From contig MDJB01000019.1 of the NCBI GenBank assembly GCA_001752465.1, positions 1-32,876 of the forward strand: a stretch of 32,876 bases of DNA, given 5' to 3'. The stretch's first letter is position 1. The number at the start of each line of letters is the position of its first letter. The stretch comes from Haemophilus quentini (GTDB taxonomy: Bacteria; Pseudomonadota; Gammaproteobacteria; Enterobacterales; Pasteurellaceae). Shown here one piece after another: positions 28,449 through 32,876 of the stretch. Under the pieces are notes generated by a model that worked only from the letters and a program-made list of their open reading frames with translations, had not been told where the DNA came from and ran no database searches. The position numbers were made by a program, and so were the translations under genes.

Positions 28449-29562
28449 TTACCCTTATGAAAATGATGTTACGGTGGAAGTGGATAGTAAAGCCCACAAT
28501 AGCTGGAAAAGTTATGATATTGATAGTGACTTTTTAATCCCTGCCGATGCCTTTAAATTTGATTTGGGCGTGCCTTCAAATAGCACGGTTTTACCTGACT
28601 TTTCGGGGGCAGAAGTGAAAGTGCGTATTAATGGCGAGTTGGTGATGACAGGCATCGTGGATACGACACAGCATACTATTAGTAAAACTAACCGCACTTA
28701 TAGCCTCAATGGGCGAGACCGTGCGAGTATCCTTGTGGATTGCTCTGCCCCAATCACCAATGTAAAAGGCTTGACTGTGTTGGATGCAGTAAAAAAAATT
28801 GTTGAACCCCTTGGTATTAAAAAAGTGGAATTGCGTGCGGAAAATAACCCAACATTAGATAAAGTCGATATTGACGTGGGCGAAACAGCATGGAACGCGG
28901 CAATGCGTTGTGCAAACTCGGCAGGCTTGCACTTGTGGTTTGAGCCAAATGGGGAGCTGATTGTGGGCGGTGCGGATTACAGCACACCACCTGTGGCCAC
29001 CTTGTGTTGTATGAAAGACGGCAAGCGAAACAACTTTGAGCAGGCAGATTTAACGTTTGATGTATCAAATCGTTTTAGCGAAGTCACTTTTCTTGCGCAA
29101 AGCCACGGCAAGCAAGGGCAAGACAATAAAAACGATCTGAAATGGGTTTATCACGATCCTGAAATGACCACTTACAAGCCGAAAACCGTGGTGGTATCTG
29201 ATGTGGATAACTTGGAAGCCTTGCAAAAATGGGCGAAAAAATACATTGCGGACAGTATGTTAGAAGGTTTTACCCTTACTATCGTTGTTCCCGATCACAA
29301 AATGCAAGACGGTACATTATGGCAACCCGGGCAACGTGTACATGTAATTTGCGAGGAATATGATATTGATGCCATTTTCTTTTTGATGGGGCGACGTTTT
29401 ATGTTGAGCCGTAATAGTGGCACGCAAACGGAGTTGCGCTTTAAACAAGACGGCATCTGGACACCAGACGCTTACAGTGCAAAAGCGGAAAAAGCCCGTA
29501 AACGCAAAGGCAAGAAATTAATGGCTACTAACGGATATGGCAGCTGGGTGGCTGCGAATTAA
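28438..29562 (+). CDS. Baseplate hub protein P (Mu gp44-like)
   Basis: This 374-residue protein corresponds to Mu gpP, the baseplate hub (gp27-like) to which the spike binds. It has a beta-rich first part (DVTVEVDSKAHNSWKSYDI; GRDRASILVDCSAPITNVKG), a middle domain with LHLWFEPNGELIVGGADY and a C-terminal domain (WQPGQRVHVICEEYDIDAIFFL; SGTQTELRF). Length is close to the Mu protein (379 aa). The start overlaps gpN by 11 bases. An uptake sequence lies at 28691-28699. Confidence 0.93.
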   Translation: MSNNYPYENDVTVEVDSKAHNSWKSYDIDSDFLIPADAFKFDLGVPSNSTVLPDFSGAEVKVRINGELVMTGIVDTTQHTISKTNRTYSLNGRDRASILVDCSAPITNVKGLTVLDAVKKIVEPLGIKKVELRAENNPTLDKVDIDVGETAWNAAMRCANSAGLHLWFEPNGELIVGGADYSTPPVATLCCMKDGKRNNFEQADLTFDVSNRFSEVTFLAQSHGKQGQDNKNDLKWVYHDPEMTTYKPKTVVVSDVDNLEALQKWAKKYIADSMLEGFTLTIVVPDHKMQDGTLWQPGQRVHVICEEYDIDAIFFLMGRRFMLSRNSGTQTELRFKQDGIWTPDAYSAKAEKARKRKGKKLMATNGYGSWVAAN

Positions 29563-29571
29563 GGGGACAAA

Positions 29572-30207
29572 ATGAGACGATTAAGCCAAGCCATTCAACA
29601 AAAGGCGCAAAGTGCGGTGGACGAAATCCGTCAAGCCTTTCGTGGTGTACTGCACTTGGTGAAAAGTGCGGACAATATTCAGAAAGTTCAGGCTTCAGGG
29701 CTTGCCGATGAAACCTTGCAAGATGTGGAATTGATGCAGCAGTTTGGCTTTACCTCTGTGCCTCCAGCAAACACGCAAGCAGTGATTTTACCCATTGGCG
29801 GACAAACTACCCACGGTATTGTGATTGCAACCGAGCATGGATCTTTCCGCGTGAAAAATCTGCAAGATGGCGAAGTCGCGGTTTACGATGAAAGTGGCTC
29901 TAGCATTGTATTAAAAAAGGGGCGGTTGATTGAGATTGATTGCGATGTATTAAAGATTAACGCTGCAACAAAAGTGGATATATCAAGTCCACTGGTTGAA
30001 ACCGATCAGGTCTTTACTGCCCAAGGGCAAATTAACGGTAACGGCGGTATGGCTGTGCAAGGTGGCAGTGGTGCGAGCTTTACTGGTAATGTAGAACAAC
30101 GTGGCGGTAGCTTTACGACCGACGGCGATGTGGAAGCTGGTACAATTTCGTTAAGGAACCACAAACATACTTGCGATAGCGGAGGAAAAACCAGTAAACC
30201 TGAATAA
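29572..30207 (+). CDS. Baseplate assembly protein V / membrane-piercing spike (Mu gp45-like)
   Basis: This 211-residue spike has an OB-fold-like beginning (~60-125: DVELMQQFGFTSVPPANTQAV; GIVIATEHGSFRV), then a beta-helix (~130-190: KINAATKVDISSPLVETDQV; QGQINGNGGMAVQGGSG) and a tip with NHKHTCDSGG. H197 and H199 form the HxH that binds an iron ion at the tip of Mu-type spikes. It would pierce the outer membrane as the sheath contracts. AAGGGGAC precedes the ATG. An uptake sequence lies at 29610-29618. Confidence 0.94.
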   Translation: MRRLSQAIQQKAQSAVDEIRQAFRGVLHLVKSADNIQKVQASGLADETLQDVELMQQFGFTSVPPANTQAVILPIGGQTTHGIVIATEHGSFRVKNLQDGEVAVYDESGSSIVLKKGRLIEIDCDVLKINAATKVDISSPLVETDQVFTAQGQINGNGGMAVQGGSGASFTGNVEQRGGSFTTDGDVEAGTISLRNHKHTCDSGGKTSKPE

Positions 30208-30216
30208 TCTAACCTT

Positions 30217-30255
30217 AAAGGAGATGCTGAAACCCTGCATCTCCTTTCTTTTTAC
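30217..30255 (+). terminator. Terminator after spike gene, overlapping a late promoter motif
   Basis: A strong 10-bp stem AAGGAGATGC (30218-30227) and GCATCTCCTT (30237-30246) is followed by TCTTTTT. Its right half is also part of the candidate Mor-binding motif that starts at 30226. Confidence 0.82.
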
Positions 30256-30270
30256 CTCTTATCTTATCCT
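30226..30270 (+). promoter_or_regulatory. Candidate Mor-dependent late promoter before gp46
   Basis: The motif GCTGAAACC-N3-CATCTCCT starts at 30226, and a -10-like TATCCT lies at 30265-30270, the same 39-base offset as in the two other late promoters. The predicted start point, about 30277, coincides with the ATG of the next gene. Confidence 0.6.
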
Positions 30271-30276
30271 GTCAAT

Positions 30277-30627
30277 ATGGACAGAGAGATCAGCCCGCTT
30301 ACCGGGGACTATACAAGTAAACAAATCAGTACGCTTGCCAATGCAGCGTATATCAGATTGACCACACCATTAGGCTCTTGGTGGGCAGATGGGCGTGTAG
30401 GCTCTCTGCTTCATCTTATTTCGCGCGAAAAAGATTTGTCGCGCATAGGTTTAATTGCACAACAATATGCCGAAGAAGCCTTGCAACCCTTGATTGATGA
30501 TGGACGTGCAGAGGAAATTATTGTCAATCATACCCAACCACATAACGGTGTATTGATTTTAGATATATCCATCCGAGATAACCGGGGCGAAACCTATCAT
30601 TTTAAACACCCGGTAAAAGTCATTTAA
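30277..30627 (+). CDS. Baseplate wedge protein (Mu gp46-like)
   Basis: This 116-residue protein matches the phage GP46 family: the start MDREISPLTGDY, then LTTPLGSWWADGRVGSLLHLI and EALQPLIDDGRAEEI with a beta-rich end. The family is gpW/gp25-like and forms baseplate wedges. No ribosome-binding site is visible before the ATG (CCTGTCAAT), and no other in-frame start lies upstream. A leaderless mRNA from the promoter at 30226 would explain this. Confidence 0.92.
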   Translation: MDREISPLTGDYTSKQISTLANAAYIRLTTPLGSWWADGRVGSLLHLISREKDLSRIGLIAQQYAEEALQPLIDDGRAEEIIVNHTQPHNGVLILDISIRDNRGETYHFKHPVKVI

Positions 30628-30641
30628 AAAGGGTTTAAACC

Positions 30642-31703
30642 ATGTTTATTGTGCCGAGTTTAGAAGATATTCGCCAAGCGATTTTGCGCGATGTGCAGTC
30701 ATTAGAGCCGAGTGCTGATGTGAGCATAGATAGTGACTATTATGCACGTGCCAGTAGCCTTGCTGCTGTAGCGGAAGGTATTTATGCCCATCAAAAATGG
30801 ATTATTAAACAATTCTTTCCCGACACTGCCGACACAGATTTTCTTGAAAAACATGCGGGCTTGCGTGGTATTCGCCGTCGTAATGCGACTTATGCTAGTG
30901 GTCGTGGCGCAACAGTGACAGGTACCCCTGATGCAGTACTTAAAGCTGGATTACAAATTAAAACAGACAACCGATTTTATGAAACCACCGAAAGTGCGGT
31001 GATTTCTGCAAGTGGTTCTGCCGTTGTTGCCGTGCGAAGTCTTGCGACAGGTGCCAGCCAAAATATTAAAACTGCGACAAAAGCAAACTTTATGGCGGCA
31101 CCTTTAGGTGTGCAATCCGACGTGGTGCTAAATGAGGTGATTGGTGCAACGGATGCAGAAAGCGATGCGTCTTTGCTCGAACGTTTGCTTGAGATTATTC
31201 GCCGACCACCTGCTGGGGGGAATCGTTATGACTATCGTACATGGGCGTTATCGGTGGATGGCGTAGATGCTGCTTATGTTTACCCGTTGCGTCGTGGGCT
31301 TGGTACGGTAGATATTGCGATCACATCAAATAACGATGTGCCAAGCGATGAAACAATACGTCGCTGCCAAGAATATATTGATGATGTGCGCCCAGTAACC
31401 GCGCGAGAAAGCAAAGTGGTGAAACCTGATGTAACAAAAGTCAATTTTAATATTCAGGTGAAAATCAGTGGCGTAACCTTACCTGAAATTAAGGCCGCTA
31501 TTTCCACCGCACTTGCGGATTATTTTAATACGTTAATCCCCGGTGATGATTTGATTGTGTCGCAATGTGAAGCGGTGGTGAATAACTTGGTAGGTGTGGT
31601 TGACCGTAAGTTTACGGTACCTATCACTAATCTAAAAGCGGATGTGCGTACAAAAATTGAGTGGTTTCGGTTAGGTCAAATCACCGTTACGGAGATGGCA
31701 TGA
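30642..31703 (+). CDS. Baseplate J-like protein (Mu gp47-like)
   Basis: This 353-residue protein is the baseplate_J homologue. Typical segments are the start VPSLEDIRQAILRDVQSLEP, then YAHQKWIIKQFFPDTADTDFLEKHAGLRG (outline), a middle domain with TGTPDAVLKAGLQIKTDNRFYETTE and the later RPPAGGNRYDYRTWALSVDGV. It forms wedges around the hub with gp46 and gp48. GGGTTTAAACC precedes the ATG. Uptake sequences lie at 30992-31000 and 31506-31514. Confidence 0.95.
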   Translation: MFIVPSLEDIRQAILRDVQSLEPSADVSIDSDYYARASSLAAVAEGIYAHQKWIIKQFFPDTADTDFLEKHAGLRGIRRRNATYASGRGATVTGTPDAVLKAGLQIKTDNRFYETTESAVISASGSAVVAVRSLATGASQNIKTATKANFMAAPLGVQSDVVLNEVIGATDAESDASLLERLLEIIRRPPAGGNRYDYRTWALSVDGVDAAYVYPLRRGLGTVDIAITSNNDVPSDETIRRCQEYIDDVRPVTARESKVVKPDVTKVNFNIQVKISGVTLPEIKAAISTALADYFNTLIPGDDLIVSQCEAVVNNLVGVVDRKFTVPITNLKADVRTKIEWFRLGQITVTEMA

Positions 31704-32296
31704 TGCAAACTGACCACAAAAAGGTGTTAGCAAAACTTTATCCGCCTATTTCGTACAACGTTAATGGGGAGCGTTTTTTAGCGCAGTGTGAGGTGGATGG
31801 TAATGCCTTTGACCGATTACAAAAAAGTGCGGTGGATTTGTTACAAATTATTGAACCAGCCACCTCCAATACGATGTTGTCCGATTGGGAACGTTTATGC
31901 GGCATAAAAACAGATTATACCAATAACTATCAAGCACGAGTAAAACGTGTCATTGCCAAGTTAAATGCGATTGGGGGCTTATCCATTCCCTATTTTAAAC
32001 GTATTGCCGAAAGTATTGGATATCGCATCGAAATTAAAGAGTTTTCTCCCCTTGCGAATGATTTGCCAACGACGGGAGATTTAGCGCAATTTCGCAATGA
32101 AGCTCGCGACAACTTGATTTTTATGTGGCGAGTATCGGTGCTTAATGGGGATGACAATATTGTGTATTTTCGCGCAGGTAGCTCCTTTGCGGGTAATCAT
32201 TTAGTGGAATTTGGTGACCCGATTATTGAGGAGTTCTTCCGAGACTTAAAACCTGCACATACTTACTGTTATTTTGCTTATCAAACAGGATCTTAA
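31700..32296 (+). CDS. Tail protein gp48-like (DUF2313 / YmfQ)
   Basis: This 198-residue protein is of the DUF2313 family (Mu gp48), which connects baseplate wedges to fibres. Recognisable parts are VLAKLYPPISYNVNGERFLAQCEVDG, then SDWERLCGI, LNAIGGLSIPYFKRIAESIGYRIEI and the end DLKPAHTYCYFAY. The first of two adjacent ATGs overlaps the previous stop; the second, 3 bases on, is better spaced from CGGAGA. An uptake sequence lies at 31825-31833. Confidence 0.92.
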   Translation: MMQTDHKKVLAKLYPPISYNVNGERFLAQCEVDGNAFDRLQKSAVDLLQIIEPATSNTMLSDWERLCGIKTDYTNNYQARVKRVIAKLNAIGGLSIPYFKRIAESIGYRIEIKEFSPLANDLPTTGDLAQFRNEARDNLIFMWRVSVLNGDDNIVYFRAGSSFAGNHLVEFGDPIIEEFFRDLKPAHTYCYFAYQTGS

Positions 32297-32299
32297 TAT

Positions 32300-32876
32300 A
32301 TGAAAAGTTTAATGCCTCAAATTGATTCAAATGATGGCCTTTTCCACAATGGTAATCCAGCAACAGGCGAACAAGGCACGCGAGTAACCGATACGTGGCT
32401 TAATAATTTGCAAGACCGAGTACGCGATATACAAGCGGAAGCGCATTATGTGTTGCAAAAAGCGGAATTTACCCCGAAGGAAGAAACACAAACGCAGTTA
32501 TATCAAGCGATTGTGAAGATTATTGATGATAACCGAAAAACGGCAAGTTTAACTCAAAAAGGCGAAACCAAACTCCACACAGGCTACGATAGCCAAAGTG
32601 AAGATTTAGCATTAACGCCTAAAACCGCTTATCAGCTAAAACAGCTTATTGACTCCAACATACGCTCTCTTGGCAATGTTATCCCTAACAGCAAAAAATC
32701 CTCTGCCGTAGATAGCAATAGTGCAGACACAGTTGCAACCAGTGCTGCGGTTAAAACGGCTTATGACCTCGCAAATAGCAAACAATCTCCCGCCACAACC
32801 TTAGCGGGCTATGGCATTGGAAATTTTAAAGTTGAACCTTTTGTTGGCGATATTAACACCCTTAAAACCGAAGGAA
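32300..32876 (+). CDS. Tail fibre protein (gpS-like), cut off by the window
   Basis: The first 192 codons are visible. The N-terminal ~80 residues (MKSLMPQIDSNDGLFHNGNPATG) begin the baseplate-attachment part. Then come fibre repeat units of the Phage_fiber_2 type: SLTQKGETKLHTGYDSQSED followed by LALTPKTAYQLK, and VATSAAVKTAYDLANSK. The segment ATTLAGYGIGNFKVEPF starts the next domain. Fibres decide host range and often vary. AGGA lies before the ATG. The receptor-binding end and any chaperone are outside the window. Confidence 0.88.
   Translation, partial: MKSLMPQIDSNDGLFHNGNPATGEQGTRVTDTWLNNLQDRVRDIQAEAHYVLQKAEFTPKEETQTQLYQAIVKIIDDNRKTASLTQKGETKLHTGYDSQSEDLALTPKTAYQLKQLIDSNIRSLGNVIPNSKKSSAVDSNSADTVATSAAVKTAYDLANSKQSPATTLAGYGIGNFKVEPFVGDINTLKTEG

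Larger units (their letters stand above)
1..32876. mobile_element. Mu-like transposable prophage (left part to tail fibre)
   Basis: The gene order is repressor, ner, transposase A, ATPase B, small early genes, GemA, Mor, lysis, gp27-like, terminase, portal, MuF, gpG, protease/scaffold, capsid, sheath, tube, tape measure, baseplate and fibre. This is the order of phage Mu and of the Haemophilus prophage FluMu. The fibre gene runs off the right edge, so the right end, any mom-like modification gene and the flanking host DNA are not visible. The exact left terminus is not proven; a candidate lies within the first ~30 bases. All structural genes appear intact, so the prophage could be active. Confidence 0.95.

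Noticed and set aside
1-32876. CRISPR array, rRNA, insertion sequence or integrase
   Set aside because: No regularly spaced repeats, rRNA sequence, IS-type transposase or tyrosine/serine integrase was seen. Transposition by MuA/B needs no integrase.

Overview
The window is most of a Mu-like transposable prophage (myovirus), about 33 kb, read left to right from the immunity end to the start of the tail-fibre gene, where it is cut off. The host is very probably a Haemophilus or Aggregatibacter-type member of the Pasteurellaceae: by eye I find 17 exact copies of the DNA uptake 9-mer AAGTGCGGT or its complement, where chance predicts fewer than one. Gene content and order also follow phage Mu and the Haemophilus prophage FluMu. 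I cannot give a species.

Layout. (1) 1-1331: candidate left terminus with repeated TTTGCATAA sites, a bidirectional terminator, a small leftward ORF, the leftward repressor, and an AT-rich operator region with divergent promoters. (2) 1332-4850: ner, transposase A and ATPase B. A leftward gene with its own promoter is wedged between A and B. (3) 4861-9272: small early genes, including a DUF3164 protein, an ANR-family regulator, a DUF551-like protein, an unknown CxCxxC protein and GemA. About 2.2 kb of this is bracketed by two near-identical 39-bp palindromic repeats. (4) 9273-10448: an RNA-rich control region resembling P1-type C4 RNA and leader ORF, then an AntA/AntB antirepressor, one small gene and a strong terminator. 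(5) 10524-10952: a single Mor/C-family activator.

(6) 11034-12888: lysis block with GH108 endolysin, putative holin, embedded Rz/Rz1 spanins and two small coiled-coil membrane proteins. (7) 12894-22425: DNA packaging and head genes (gp27-like, TerL, portal, MuF, gpG, protease/scaffold, major capsid, gp35 to gp38-like). The MuF protein carries a C-terminal domain that looks like a nuclease toxin of the PBECR type. (8) 22418 to the end: contractile tail and baseplate (sheath, tube, frameshifted chaperone, tape measure, gpN, gpP, spike V, gp46, gp47/J, gp48, fibre).

How it works together. The repressor silences early promoter Pe. On induction Ner, A and B drive replicative transposition, and Mor then switches on late genes. 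I see a shared 20-bp motif at the same distance upstream of a -10-like hexamer in front of the endolysin, protease and gp46 genes. This is probably the Mor-dependent late promoter set. At two of the three, the predicted transcription start falls in or at the end of the left arm of a hairpin whose right arm holds the ribosome-binding site, so only transcripts started there would expose it. Other points worth a second look are the antisense gene in the A-B gap, the MuF toxin with a tRNA-like element just behind it, and the C4-like region before the antirepressor.
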